Source: Megalopta genalis
Taxonomy: Eukaryota; Arthropoda; Insecta; Hymenoptera; Halictidae
DNA length: 64,000 nucleotides
Assembly (NCBI RefSeq): GCF_051020955.1
Contig: NC_135020.1
Location: 1,601,001 to 1,665,000 of the forward strand
Direction of reading: 5' to 3'
In this document: positions 11,780 through 23,189 of the stretch, piece by piece
Position numbering within the stretch: the stretch's first letter is position 1
Layout of the letters: each line of letters starts with the position of its first letter
The notes under the pieces: model-generated
What the model saw: the letters and a program-made list of their open reading frames with translations, nothing else
Database searches by the model: none
What the model was told of the DNA's origin: nothing
Made by a program: the position numbers and the translations under genes

Positions 11780-12140
11780 TTCTTGTTGTTCTTGTTGCTC
11801 TTGTTGCTCTTGTTGCTCTTGTTGATCTTGTTGCTCTTGTTGCACTTGTTGCTCTTGTTGCTCTTGTTGCTCTTTTTGCTCTTGTTGGGCTTGTTGTTCT
11901 TGTTTTTCTTGTTGTTCTTGTTGTTCTTGTTGTTCTTGTTGTTCTTGTTGTTCTTGTTGTTGTTGTTCGTGTTGTTCTTGTTGTTCTTGTTGTTGTTGTT
12001 GTCCTTGTTTTTGTTGTTCTTGTTGTTGTTGTTCTTGCTGTTCTTGTTCTTGTTGTTCTTGCTGTTCTTGCTGTTCTTGCTGTTCTTGCTGTTCTTGCTG
12101 TTCTTGCTGTTCATGTTGTTATTGTTGTTGTTGTTGTTGT
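11780..12140. repeat. GTTGGGCTTG block, copy 2
   Basis: It has the same ordered landmarks as at 1.17-1.48 kb: TTGATC, TTGCACTTG at about 11,842, GTTGGGC, TTGTTTTTCTTG, and TTCATGTTGTTATTG at about 12,112. Spacing between landmarks differs from copy 1 only by whole triplets. Confidence 0.7.
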
Positions 12141-12231
12141 CCTTGTTGTTCTTGTTGTTCTTGTTGTTCTTGTTGTTCTTGTTGTTCTTGTTGTTCTTGT
12201 TGTTGTTGTTATTCTTGCTGTTCTTGTTCTT

Positions 12232-12262
<31 letters not shown>

Positions 12263-13089
12263 TTCTTGTTGATCTTGTTGTTCTTGTTGTTCTTGTTGCT
12301 CTTGTTGCTCTTGTTGTTCTTGTTGTTCTTGTTGTTCTTGTTGTTCTTGTTGTTCTTGTTGTTCTTGTTGTTCTTGTTGTTCTTGTTGTTCTTGTTGTTC
12401 TTGTTGTTCTTGTTGTTCTTGTTGTTCTTGTTGTTCTTGTTGTTCTTGTTGTTCTTGCTGTTCTTGTTGTAGTTGTTGTTGTTGTAGTTCTTGTTGTTCT
12501 TGTTGTTCTTGTTGTTCTTGTTGTTCTTGTTGTCCTTGTTGTTCTTGTTGTTCTTGTTGTTCTTGTGGTTTTTGTTGATCTTGTTGTTCTTGTTGTTCTT
12601 GTTGTTGTTGTTGTTCTTGCTGTTCTTGTTGTAGTTGTTGTTGTTGTCCTTGTTGTTGTTGTAGTTCTTGTTGTTCTTGCTGTTCTTGTTGTTCTTGTTG
12701 TTCTGGTTGTTCTCGTTGTTCTCGTTGTTCTCGTTGTTCTCGTTGTTCTCGTTGTTCTCGCTGTTCTCGTTGTTCTTGTTGTTCTTGTTGTTCTTGGTGT
12801 TCTTGGTGTTCTTGTTGTTCTTCTTGTTCTAGTTGTTGTTGTTGTTGTTCTTGTTGTTGTTCTTGTTGTTCTTCTTGTTGTTCTTCTTGTTCTTGTTGTT
12901 CTTCTTGTTGTTCTTGTTGTTCTTGTTGTTCTTCTTGTTGTTCTTGTTGTTCTTGTTGTTCTTCTTGTTGTTCTTGTTGTTCTTGTTGTTCTTGTTGTTC
13001 TTGTTGTACTTGTTGTTCATGTTGTTCTCGTTGTTCTCGTTGTTCTCGTTGTTCTCGTTGTTCTCGTTGTTCTCGTTGTTCTCGTTGTT

Positions 13090-13440
13090 CTTGTTGTTCT
13101 TGTTGCTTTTGTTGCTCTTGTTGCTCTTGTTGTTCTTGTTGCTCTTGTTGCACTTGTTGCTCTTGTTGCTCTTGTTGCTCTTTTTGCTCTTGTTGGGCTT
13201 GTTGTTCTTGTTTTTCTTGTTGTTCTTGTTGTTCTTGTTGTTCTTGTTGTTCTTGTTGTTCTTGTTGTTCTTGTTGTTCTTGTTGTTGTTGTTCGTGTTG
13301 TTCTTGTTGTTCTTGTTGTTGTTGTTGTCCTTGTTTTTGTTGTTCTTGTTGTTGTTGTTCTTGGTGTTCTTGTTCTTGTTGTTCTTGCTGTTCTTGCTGT
13401 TCTTGCTGTTCATGTTGTTATTGTTGTTGTTGTTGTTGTC
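13090..13440. repeat. GTTGGGCTTG block, copy 3
   Basis: This is the third full copy, only about 1.3 kb after copy 2. TTGCACTTG lies at about 13,150 and TTCATGTTGTTATTG at about 13,411. It lacks the TTGATC seen before GCAC in copies 1 and 2 but shares TTGTTGTTCGTG (about 13,290) with copy 2, so copies 2 and 3 are the closer pair. Confidence 0.65.
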
Positions 13441-13575
13441 CTTGTAGTTCTTGTTGTTCTTGTTGTTCTTGTTGTTCTTGTTGTTCTTGTTGTTCTTGTT
13501 GTACTTGTTGTTCTTGTTGTTCTTGTTATTCTTGTTGTTCTTGTTGTTGTTGTTATTCTTGCTGTTCTTGTTCTT

Positions 13576-13606
<31 letters not shown>

Positions 13607-14090
13607 TTCTTGTTGATCTTGTTGTTCTTGTTGTTCTTGTTGCTCTTGTTGCTCTTGTTGCTCTTGTTACTCTTGTTGCTCTTGTTGCTCTTGTTGCTGT
13701 TGTTGCTCTTGTTGTTGTTGTTGTTGTTGTTGTTCTTGTTGTTCTTGTTGTTCTTGTTGCTCTTGTTGCTCTTGTTGCTCTTGTTGATCTTGTTGCTCTT
13801 GTTGCTCTTGTTGCTCTTGTTGCTCTTGTTGCTCTTTTTGCTCTTGTTGGGCTTGTTGTTCTTGTTTTTCTTGTTGTTCTTGTTGTTCTTGTTGTTGTTG
13901 TTGTTTTTGTTGTTCTTGTTGTTCTTGTTGTTCTTGTTGTTGTTGTTCTTGTTGTTGTTGTTGATCTTGTTGTTCTTGTTGTTCTTGTTGTTCTTGTTGT
14001 TCTTGTTGTTCTTGTTGTTCTTGTTGTTCTTGTTGTTCTTGTTGTTCTTGTTGTTCTTGTTGTTCTTGTTGTTCTTGTTGTTCTTGTTGT

Positions 14091-15460
14091 TCTCGTTGTT
14101 CTCGTTGTTGTTCTTGTTGTTCTCGTTGTTCTCGTTGTTCTCGTTGTTCTCGTTGTTCCCGTTGTTCTCGTTGTTCTCGTTGTTCTCGTTGTTCTCGTTG
14201 TTCTCGTTGTTCTTGTTGTTCTTGTTGTTCTTGTTGATCTTGTTGTCCTTGTTGTTCTTGTTGTTCTTGTTGCTCTTGTTGATCTTGTTGTTTTTGTTGA
14301 TCTTGTTGTTCTTGTTGTTCTTGTTGATCTTGTTGATCTTGGTGTACTTGTTGTTCCTGTTGTTCTTGTTGTTCTTGGTGTTCTTGTTGTTCTTCTTGTT
14401 CTAGTTGTTGTTGTTGTTGTTCTTGTTGTTGTTCTTGTTGTTCTTCTTGTTGTTCTTGTTGTTCTTGTTGTTCTCGTTGTTCTCGTTGTTGTTCTTGTTG
14501 TTCTCGTTGTTCTCGTTGTTCTCGTTGTTCTCGTTGTTCCCGTTGTTCTCGTTGTTCTCGTTGTTCTCGTTGTTCTCGTTGTTCTCGTTGTTCTTGTTGT
14601 TCTTGTTGTTCTTGTTGATCTTGTTGTCCTTGTTGTTCTTGTTGTTCTTGTTGCTCTTGTTGATCTTGTTGTTTTTGTTGATCTTGTTGTTCTTGTTGTT
14701 CTTGTTGATCTTGTTGATCTTGGTGTACTTGTTGTTCCTGTTGTTCTTGTTGTTCTTGTTGTTCTCGTTGTTCTCGTTGTTGTTCTTGTTGTTCTCGTTG
14801 TTCTCGTTGTTCTCGTTGTTCTCGTTGTTCCCGTTGTTCTCGTTGTTCTCGTTGTTCTCGTTGTTCTCGTTGTTCTCGTTGTTCTTGTTGTTCTTGTTGT
14901 TCTTGTTGATCTTGTTGTCCTTGTTGTTCTTGTTGTTCTTGTTGCTCTTGTTGATCTTGTTGTTTTTGTTGATCTTGTTGTTCTTGTTGTTCTTGTTGAT
15001 CTTGTTGATCTTGGTGTACTTGTTGTTCCTGTTGTTCTTGTTGTTCTTGGTGTTCTTGTTGTTCTTCTTGTTCTAGTTGTTGTTGTTGTTGTTCTTGTTG
15101 TTGTTCTTGTTGTTCTTCTTGTTGTTCTTGTTGTTCTTGTTGTTCTCGTTGTTCTCGTTGTTGTTCTTGTTGTTCTCGTTGTTCTCGTTGTTCTCGTTGT
15201 TCTCGTTGTTCCCGTTGTTCTCGTTGTTCTCGTTGTTCTCGTTGTTCTCGTTGTTCTCGTTGTTCTTGTTGTTCTTGTTGTTCTTGTTGATCTTGTTGTC
15301 CTTGTTGTTCTTGTTGTTCTTGTTGCTCTTGTTGATCTTGTTGTTATTGTTGATCTTGTTGTTCTTGTTGTTCTTGTTGATCTTGTTGATCTTGGTGTAC
15401 TTGTTGTTCCTGTTGTTCTTGTTGTTCTTGTTGTTCTAGTTGTTCTTGTTGCTCTTGTTG
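14091..15460. repeat. 672-bp higher-order repeat made of alternating 381- and 291-bp parts
   Basis: The opening TCTCG of the same TTGTTCTCG block occurs at 14,091, 14,472, 14,763 and 15,144, giving steps of 381, 291 and 381 bp. The 381-bp step includes TTGGTGTTCTTG and TTCTAGTTG with a GTT run; the 291-bp step lacks that insert. All three numbers are multiples of 3, and 672 is not a multiple of 9. The copies look identical apart from a TTT to TTA change near 15,345. Confidence 0.85.
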
Positions 15461-16755
15461 TTCTCGTTGTTCTCGTTGTTGTTCTCGTTGTTCTCGTTGT
15501 TCTCGTTGTTCTCGTTGTTCTCGTTGTTCCCGTTGTTCTCGTTGTTCTCGTTGTTCTCGTTGTTCTCGTTGTTCTCGTTGTTCTCGTTGTTCTCGTTGTT
15601 CTCGTTGTTCTCGTTGTTCTCGTTGTTCTCGTTGTTCTCGTTGTTCTCGTTGTTCTCGTTGTTCTCGTTGTTCTTGTTGTAATTGTTGTTCTTGTTGTTC
15701 TTGTTGTTGTTGTTGTTGTTCTTGCTGTACTTGTTGTAGTTGTTGTTGTTGTCCTTGTTGTTGTTGTAGTTCTTGTTGTTCTTGTTGTTCTTGTTGTTCT
15801 TGTTGTTCTTGTTGTTCTTGTTGTTCTTGTTGTTCTTGTTGTCCTTGCTGTTCTTGTTGCTCTTGTTGATCTTGTTGTTTTCGTTGATCTTGTTGTCCTT
15901 GTTGTTCTGGTTGTTCTCGTTGTTCTCGTTGTTCTCGTTGTTCTCGTTGTTCTCGTTGTTCTCGTTGTTCTCGTTGTTCTTGTTGTTCTCGTTGTTCTTG
16001 TTGTTCTTGTTGTTCTTGGTGTTCTTGGTGTTCTTGTTGTTCTTCTTGTTCTAGTTGTTGTTGTTGTTGTTCTTGTTGTTGTTCTTGTTGTTCTTCTTGT
16101 TGTTCTTCTTGTTCTTGTTGTTCTTCTTGTTGTTCTTGTTGTTCTTCTTGTTGTTCTTGTTGTTCTAGTTGTTCTTGTTGTTCTTGTTGTTCTTCTTGTT
16201 GTTCTTGTTGTTCTTGTTGTTCTTGTTGTTCTTGTTGTCCTTGTTGTTCTTGTTGTTCTTGTTGTTCTTGTGGTTTTTGTTGATCTTGTTGTTCTTGTTG
16301 TTGTTGTTCTTGCTGTTCTTGTTGTAGTTGTTGTTGTTGTCCTTGTTGTTGTTGTAGTTCTTGTTGTTCTTGCTGTTCTTGTTGTTCTTGTTGTTCTGGT
16401 TGTTCTCGTTGTTCTCGTTGTTCTCGTTGTTCTCGTTGTTCTCGTTGTTCTCGTTGTTCTCGCTGTTCTCGTTGTTCTTGTTGTTCTTGTTGTTCTTGGT
16501 GTTCTTGGTGTTCTTGTTGTTCTTCTTGTTCTAGTTGTTGTTGTTGTTGTTCTTGTTGTTGTTCTTGTTGTTCTTCTTGTTCTTGTTGTTCTTCATGTTG
16601 TTCTTGTTGTTCTTCTTGTTGTTCTTGTTGTTCTTGTTGTTCTTCTTGTTGTTCTTGTTGTTCTTGTTGTTCTTGTTGTTCTTGTTGTAATTGTTGTTCA
16701 TGTTGTTCTTGTTGTTCTTGTCGTTCTTGTCGTTCTTGTTGTTCTTGTTGTTCTT

Positions 16756-16786
<31 letters not shown>

Positions 16787-17074
16787 TTCTTGTTGTTCTT
16801 GCTGTTCTTGTTGTTCTGGTTGTTCTCGTTGTTCTCGTTGTTCTCGTTGTTCTCGTTGTTCTCGTTGTTCTCGTTGTTCTCGTTGTTCTCGTTGTTCTCG
16901 TTGTTCTCGTTGTTCTTGTTGTTCTTGTTGTTCTTGGTGTTCTTGGTGTTCTTGTTGTTCTTCTTGTTCTAGTTGTTGTTGTTGTTGTTCTTGTTGTTGT
17001 TCTTGTTGTTCTTCTTGTTGTTCTTCTTGTTCTTGTTGTTCTTCTTGTTGTTCTTGTTGTTCTTCTTGTTGTTA

Positions 17075-18184
17075 TTGTTGTTCTTGTTGTTCTTGTTGTT
17101 GTTCTTGTTGTTCTTGTTGTTCTTGTTGTACTTGTTGTTCATGTTGTTCTTGTTGTTCTTGTCGTTCTTGTTGTTCTTGCTGTTCTTGTTGTAGTTGTTG
17201 TTGTTGTCCTTGTTGTTGTTGTAGTTCTTGTTGTTCTTGTTGTTCTTGCTGTTCTTGTTGTTCTTGTTGTTCTGGTTGTTCTCGTTGTTCTCGTTGTTCT
17301 CGTTGTTCTCGTTGTTCTCGTTGTTCTCGTTGTTCTCGTTGTTCTCGTTGTTCTCGTTGTTCTTGTTGTTCTCGTTGTTCTTGTTGTTCTTGTTGTTCTT
17401 GGTGTTCTTGGTGTTCTTGTTGTTCTTCTTGTTCTAGTTGTTGTTGTTGTTGTTCTTGTTGTTGTTCTTGTTGTTCTTCTTGTTGTTCTTCTTGTTCTTG
17501 TTGTTCTTCTTGTTGTTCTTGTTGTTCTTGTTGTTCTTGTTGTTCTTCTTGTTGTTCTTGTTGTTCTTGTTGTTCTTGTTGTACTTGTTGTTCATGTTGT
17601 TCTTGATGTTCTTGTTGTTCTTGTTGTTCTTGTTGTTCTTGTTGTCCTTGTTGTTCTTGTTGTTCTTGTTGTTCTTGTTGTTCTTGTTGTTCTTGTTGTT
17701 CTTGTTGTTCTTGTTGTTCTTGTTGTTCTTGTTGCTCTTGCTGTTCTTGTTGTAGTAGTTGTTGTTGTAGTTCTTGTTGTTCTTGTTGTTCTTGTTGTTC
17801 TTGTTGTTCTTGTTGTCCTTGTTGTTCTTGTTGTTCTTGTTGTTCTTCTTGTTGTTCTTGTTGTTCTTGTTGTTCTTGTTGTTCTTGTTGTTCTTGTGGT
17901 TTTTGTTGATCTTGTTGTTCTTGTTGTTCTTGTTGTTCTTGTTGTTCTTGTTGTTCTTGTTGTTCTTGTTGTTCTTGTTGTTCTTGTTGTTCTTGTTGTT
18001 CTTGTTGTTCTTGTTGTTCTTGTTGTTCTTGTTGTTCTTGTTGTTCTTGTTGTTCTTGTTGTTCTTGTTGTTCTTGTTGTTCTTGTTGTTCTTGTTGTAC
18101 TTCTTGTTCTTGTTGTTTTTGTTGATCTTGTTGTTCTTGTTGTTCTTGTTGTTGTTCTTGTTGTTGTTGTTGTTCTTGCTGTTC

Positions 18185-18219
<35 letters not shown>

Positions 18220-19758
18220 GTTCTTGTTGTAGTTGTTGTTCTTGTCCTTGTTGTTCTTGTTGTTCTTGTTGTTCTTGTTGTTCTTGTTGTTGTCGTTGTT
18301 GTTGTCCTTGTTGTTCTTGTTGTTCTTGTTGTTCTTGTTGTTCTGGTTGTTCTTGTTGCTCTTGTTGTTCCTGTTGTTCTTGTTGTTCTAGTTGTTCTTG
18401 TTGTTCTTGTTGTTCCGGTTGTTCTTGTTGTTCTCGTTGTTCTCGTTGTTCTCGTTGTTCTCGTTGTTCTCGTTGTTCTCGTTGTTCTCGTTGTTCTTGT
18501 TGTTCTCGTTGTTCTTGTTGTTCTTGTTGTTCTTGGTGTTCTTGGTGTTCTTGTTGTTCTTCTTGTTCTAGTTGTTGTTGTTGTTGTTCTTGTTGTTGTT
18601 CTTGTTGTTCTTCTTGTTGTTCTTCTTGTTCTTGTTGTTCTTCTTGTTGTTCTTGTTGTTCTTGTTGTTCTTGTTGTTCTTCTTGTTGTTCTTGTTGTTC
18701 TTGTTGTTCTTGTTGTACTTGTTGTTCATGTTGTTCTTGTTGTTCTTGTTGTTCTTGTTGTTCTTGTTGTTCTTGTTGTCCTTGTTGTTCTTGTTGTTCT
18801 TGTTGTTCTTGTTGTTCTTGTTGTTCTTGTTGTTCTTGTTGTTCTTGTTGTTCTTGTTGTTCTTGTTGCTCTTGCTGTTCTTGTTGTAGTAGTTGTTGTT
18901 GTAGTTCTTGTTGTTCTTGTTGTTCTTGTTGTTCTTGTTGTTCTTGTTGTCCTTGTTGTTCTTGTTGTTCTTGTTGTTCTTCTTGTTGTTCTTGTTGTTC
19001 TTGTTGTTCTTGTTGTTCTTGTTGTTCTTGTGGTTTTTGTTGATCTTGTTGTTCTTGTTGTTCTTGTTGTTCTTGTTGTTCTTGTTGTTCTTGTTGTTCT
19101 TGTTGTTCTTGTTGTTCTTGTTGTTCTTGTTGTTCTTGTTGTTCTTGTTGTTCTTGTTGTTCTTGTTGTTCTTGTTGTTCTTGTTGTTCTTGTTGTTCTT
19201 GTTGTTCTTGTTGTTCTTGTTGTTCTTGTTGTACTTCTTGTTCTTGTTGTTTTTGTTGATCTTGTTGTTCTTGTTGTTCTTGTTGTTGTTCTTGTTGTTG
19301 TTGTTGTTCTTGCTGTTCTTGTTGTCGTTGTTGTTGTTGTTGATGTTCTTGCTGTTCTTGTTGTAGTTGTTGTTCTTGTCCTTGTTGTTCTTGTTGTTCT
19401 TGTTGTTCTTGTTGTTCTTGTTGTTGTCGTTGTTGTTGTCCTTGTTGTTCTTGTTGTTCTTGTTGTTCTTGTTGTTCTGGTTGTTCTTGTTGCTCTTGTT
19501 GTTCCTGTTGTTCTTGTTGTTCTAGTTGTTCTTGTTGTTCTTGTTGTTCCGGTTGTTCTTGTTGTTCTCGTTGTTCTCGTTGTTCTCGTTGTTCTCGTTG
19601 TTCTCGTTGTTCTTGTTGTAATTGTTGTTCTTGTTGTTCTTGTTGTTGTTGTTGTTGTTCTTGCTGCTCTTGTTGTAGTTGTTGTTGTTGTCCTTGTTGT
19701 TGTTGTAGTTCTTGTTGTTCTTGTTGTTCTTGTTGTTCTTGTTGTTCTTGTTGTTCTT

Positions 19759-19789
<31 letters not shown>

Positions 19790-20082
19790 TTCTTGTTGTT
19801 CTTGTTGTTCTAGTTGTCCTTGTTGTTCTTGTTGCTCTTGTTGATCTTGTTGTTTTTGTTGATCTTGTTGTTCTTGTTGTTCTTGTTGATCTTGTTGATC
19901 TTGTTGTTCTTGGTGTTCTTGTTGTTCTTCTTGTTCTTGGTGTTCTTGTTGTTCTTCTTGTTCTAGTTGTTGTTGTTGTTGTTCTTGTTGTTGTTCTTCT
20001 TGTTCTTCTTGTTGTTCTTCTTGTTCTTGTTGTTCTTCTTGTTGTTCTTGTTGTTCTTGTTGTTCTTGTTGTTCTTGTTGTT
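17075..20082 (-). other. Longest standard-code Gln/Glu frame seen on the - strand (not called a gene)
   Basis: On the - strand the frame CAA CAA GAA has no TAA, TAG or TGA that I can find between the in-phase TTA at 17,072 and the phase shift at 20,083, about 1,000 codons. It would read as QQE repeats with R (CGA) in the TCG blocks and scattered D, L, K, G and P. It contains no ATG, has no recognisable promoter or ribosome site, and ends at one-base phase shifts rather than at gene-like borders. A neighbouring open stretch runs from about 20,086 to 22,599. It may be chance, since this frame is closed only by G>A changes in a TTG triplet. Confidence 0.15.
17361..19610. repeat. 1,134-bp near-perfect tandem duplication
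   Basis: Copy 1 is 17,361-18,494 and copy 2 is 18,495 to about 19,610. The TTCTCGTTGTTCTTG border, TTCTAG, TGTAGTAGTTG, TGTGGTTTTTG, TGTACTTC and TTCCGG all recur at an offset of exactly 1,134 bp (126 x 9). A clear difference is TTGTTGTTC versus TTGATGTTC at about 19,341. The two copies part company inside the TTGTTCTCG block. Such identity points to a recent event. Confidence 0.9.
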
Positions 20083-20095
20083 CTTGGGTTCTTGT
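20081..20095. other. Isolated -1 phase shift
   Basis: TTCTTGGGTTCTTG replaces TTCTTGTTGTTCTTG, with GG where TTG is expected. It is unique in the window. Confidence 0.85.
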
Positions 20096-20129
20096 TGTTC
20101 TTGTTGTTCTTGTTGTTCTTGTTGTTCTT

Positions 20130-20160
<31 letters not shown>

Positions 20161-23154
20161 TTCTTGTTGTTCTTGTTGTTCTTGTTGTTCTTGTTGTTCT
20201 TGTTGTTCTTGTTGTTCTTGTTGTTCTTGTTGTTCTTGCTGTTCTTGTTGTAGTTGTTGTTGTTGTAGTTCTTGTTGTTCTTGTTGTTCTTGTTGTTCTT
20301 GTTGTTCTTGTTGTCCTTGTTGTTCTTGTTGTTCTTGTTGTTCTTGTGGTTTTTGTTGATCTTGTTGTTCTTGTTGTTCTTGTTGTTGTTGTTGTTCTTG
20401 CTGTTCTTGTTGTAGTTGTTGTTGTTGTCCTTGTTGTTGTTGTAGTTGTTGTTGTTGTCCTTGTTGTTGTTGTAGTTCTTGTTGTTCTTGCTGTTCTTGT
20501 TGTTCTTGTTGTTCTTGTTGTTCTTCTTGTTGTTCTTGTTGTTCTTGTTGTTCTTGTTGTACTTGTTGTTCATGTTGTTCTTGTTGTTCTTGTCGTTCTT
20601 GTCGTTCTTGTCGTTCTTGTGGTTCTTGTTGTTCTTGTTGTTCTTGTTGTTCTTGTTGTTCTTGTTGTTCTTGTTGTTCTTGTTGTTCTTGTTGTTCTTG
20701 TTGTTCTTGTTGTTCTTGTTGTTCTTGTTGTTCTTGTTGTTCTTGTTGTTCTTGTTGTTCTTGTTGATCTTGTTGTTCTTGTTGTTCTTGTTGTTCTTGT
20801 TGTTCTTGTTGATCTTGTTGTTCTTGTTGTTCTTGTTGTTGTTGTTGTTCTTGCTGTTCTTGTTGTAGTTGTTGTTGTTGTCCTTGTTGTTGTTGTAGTT
20901 CTTGTTGTTCTTGCTGTTCTTGTTGTTCTTGTTGTTCTGGTTGTTCTCGTTGTTCTCGTTGTTCTCGTTGTTCTCGTTGTTCTTGTTGTTCTTGTTGTTC
21001 TTGTTGTTCTTGGTGTTCTTGGTGTTCTTGTTGTTCTAGTTGTTGTTGTTGTTGTTCTTGTTGTTGTTCTTGTTGTTCTTCTTGTTGTTCTTCTTGTTCT
21101 TGTTGTTCTTCTTGTTGTTCTTGTTGTTCTTCTTGTTGTTCTTGTTGTTCTTGTTGTTCTTGTTGTACTTGTTGTTCATGTTGTTCTTGTTGTTCTTGTC
21201 GTTCTTGTTGTTCTTGTTGTTCTTGTTGTTCTTGTTGTTCTTGTCGTTCTTGTCGTTCTTGTTGTTCTTGTTGTTCTTGTTGTTCTTGTTGTTCTTGTTG
21301 TTCTTGTTGTTCTTGTTGTTCTTGTTGTTCTTGTTGTTCTTGTTGTTCTTGTTGTTCGTGCTGTTCTTGTTGTAGTTGTTGTTGTTGTAGTTCTTGTTGT
21401 TCTTGTTGTTCTTGTTGTTCTTGTTGTTCTTGTTGTCCTTGTTGTTCTTGTTGTTCTTGTTGTTCTTGTGGTTTTTGTTGATCTTGTTGTTCTTGTTGTT
21501 CTTGTAGTTGTTGTTGTTCTTGCTGTTCGTGTTGTAGTTGTTGTTGTTGTCCTTGTTGTTGTTGTAGTTCTTGTTGTTCTTGCTGTTCTTGTTGTTCTTG
21601 TTGTTCTGGTTGTTCTCGTTGTCCTCGTTGTTCTCGTTGTTCTCGTTGTTCTCGTTGTTCCCGTTGTTCTCGTTGTTCTCGTTGTTCTCGTTGTTCTCGT
21701 TGTTCTCGTTGTTCTCGTTGTTCTCGTTGTTCTCGTTGTTCTCGTTGTTCTCGTTGTTCTCGTTGTTCTTGTTGTAATTGTTGTTCTTGTTGTTCTTGTT
21801 GTTGTTGTTGTTGTTCTTGCTGTACTTGTTGTAGTTGTTGTTGTTGTCCTTGTTGTTGTTGTAGTTCTTGTTGTTCTTGTTGTTCTTGTTGTTCTTGTTG
21901 TTCTTGTTGTCCTTGTTGTTCTTGTTGCTCTTGTTGATCTTGTTGTTTTTGTTGATCTTGTTGTTCTTGTTGTTCTAGTTGTTGTTGTTGTTGTTCTTGT
22001 TGTTGTTCTTGTTGTTCTTCTTGTTGTTCTTCTTGTTCTTGTTGTTCTTCTTGTTGTTCTTGTTGTTCTTGTTGTTCTTGTTGTTCTTGTTGTTCTTGTT
22101 GTTCTTGTTGTTCTTGTTGTTCTTGTTGTTCTTGTTGTTCTTGTTGTTCTTGTTGTTCTTGTTGTTCTTGTTGTTCTTGTTGTTCTTGTTGTTCTTGTTG
22201 TTCTTGTTGTTCATGTTGTTCTTGTTGTTCTTGTTGTTCTTGTTGTTCTTGTTGTTCTTGTTGTTCTTGTTGCTCTTGTTGTTCTTGCTGTTCTTGTTGT
22301 AGTTGTTGTTGTTGTAGTTCTTGTTGTTCTTGTTGTTCTTGTTGTTCTTGTTGTTCTTGTTGTTCATGTTGTCCTTGTTGTTCTTGTTGATCTTGTTGTT
22401 CTTGTGGTTTTTGTTGATCTTGTTGTTCTTGTTGTTCTTGTTGTTGTTGTTGTTCTTGCTGTTCTTGTTGTAGTTGTTGTTGTTGTCCTTGTTGTTGTTG
22501 TAGTTCTTGTTGTTCTTGCTGTTCTTGTTGTTCTTGTTGTTCTGGTTGTTCTCGTTGTTCTCGTTGTTCTCGTTGTTCTCGTTGTTCTCGTTGTTCTTGT
22601 TATTCTTGTTGTTCTTGGTGTTCTTGGTGTTCTTGTTGTTCTTCTTGTTCTAGTTGTTGTTGTTGTTGTGCTTGTTGTTGTTCTTGTTGTTCTTCTTGTT
22701 GTTCTTCTTGCTCTTGTTGTTCTTCTTGTTGTTCTTGTTGTTCTTGTTGTTCTTCTTGTTGTTCTTGTTGTTCTTCTTGTTGTTCTTGTTGTTCTTGTTG
22801 TTCTTGTTGTACTTGTTGTTCATGTTGTTCTTGTTGTTCTTGTCGTGCTTGTTGTTCTTGTTGTTCTTGTTGTTCTTGTTGTTCTTGTTGTTCTTGTTGT
22901 TCTTGTTGTTCTTTTTGTTGTTGTTCTTGTTGTTCTTGTTGTTCTTGTTGTTCTTGTTGTTCTTGTTGTTCTTGTTGTTCTTGTTGTTCTTGTTGTTCTT
23001 GTTGTTCTTGTTGTTCTTGTTGTTCTTGTTGTTCTTGTTGTTCTTGTTGTTCTTGTTGTTCTTGTTGTTCTTCTTGTTCTTGTTGTTATTGTTGATCTTG
23101 TTGTTCTTGTTGTTCTTGTTGTTGTTCTTGTTGTTGTTGTTGTTCTTGCTGTTC

Positions 23155-23189
<35 letters not shown>

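Larger units (their letters stand above)
1..12560. repeat. Domain I: long TCG blocks and a 4.1-4.8 kb higher-order repeat
   Basis: This part is dominated by TTGTTCTCG blocks of 200-500 bp alternating with TTGTTCTTG runs. Landmarks CTGGTCATGTTGATC, GTAATTG, TTGGCCTTG and TTCATTTTGTC occur in the same order twice, which defines a higher-order repeat. Early copies of the TGTGGTTTTTG-type marker (about 2.73 and 3.50 kb) show that the sequence classes of domain II are already present here in older, less regular form. Boundaries between domains are judged by eye and are soft. Confidence 0.6.

Noticed and set aside
12209..13153. - strand Gln/Glu frames starting at GTG (1,458-1,739, 11,567-11,845 and 12,209-13,153)
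   Set aside because: The starts are GCAC variants inside an array whose Gln frame is open on both sides of them. They are not better starts than any other point. The frame itself is discussed as a hypothesis only.
12565..20253. A + strand open frame of about 2,560 codons reading Leu-Val-Val repeats
   Set aside because: Its codons CTT and GTT cannot become a stop by one substitution, so length has no weight. It begins at a chance GTG, has no ribosome site, and ends where the -1 shift at 20,083 moves it into another frame. A pure L/V protein of this size is implausible.
18726..20573. - strand Thr-Thr-Arg frame that resembles a low-complexity, mucin-like protein
   Set aside because: It changes identity midway from Asn-Asn-Lys to Thr-Thr-Arg at the 20,083 phase shift, so it is a composite of two repeat readings.
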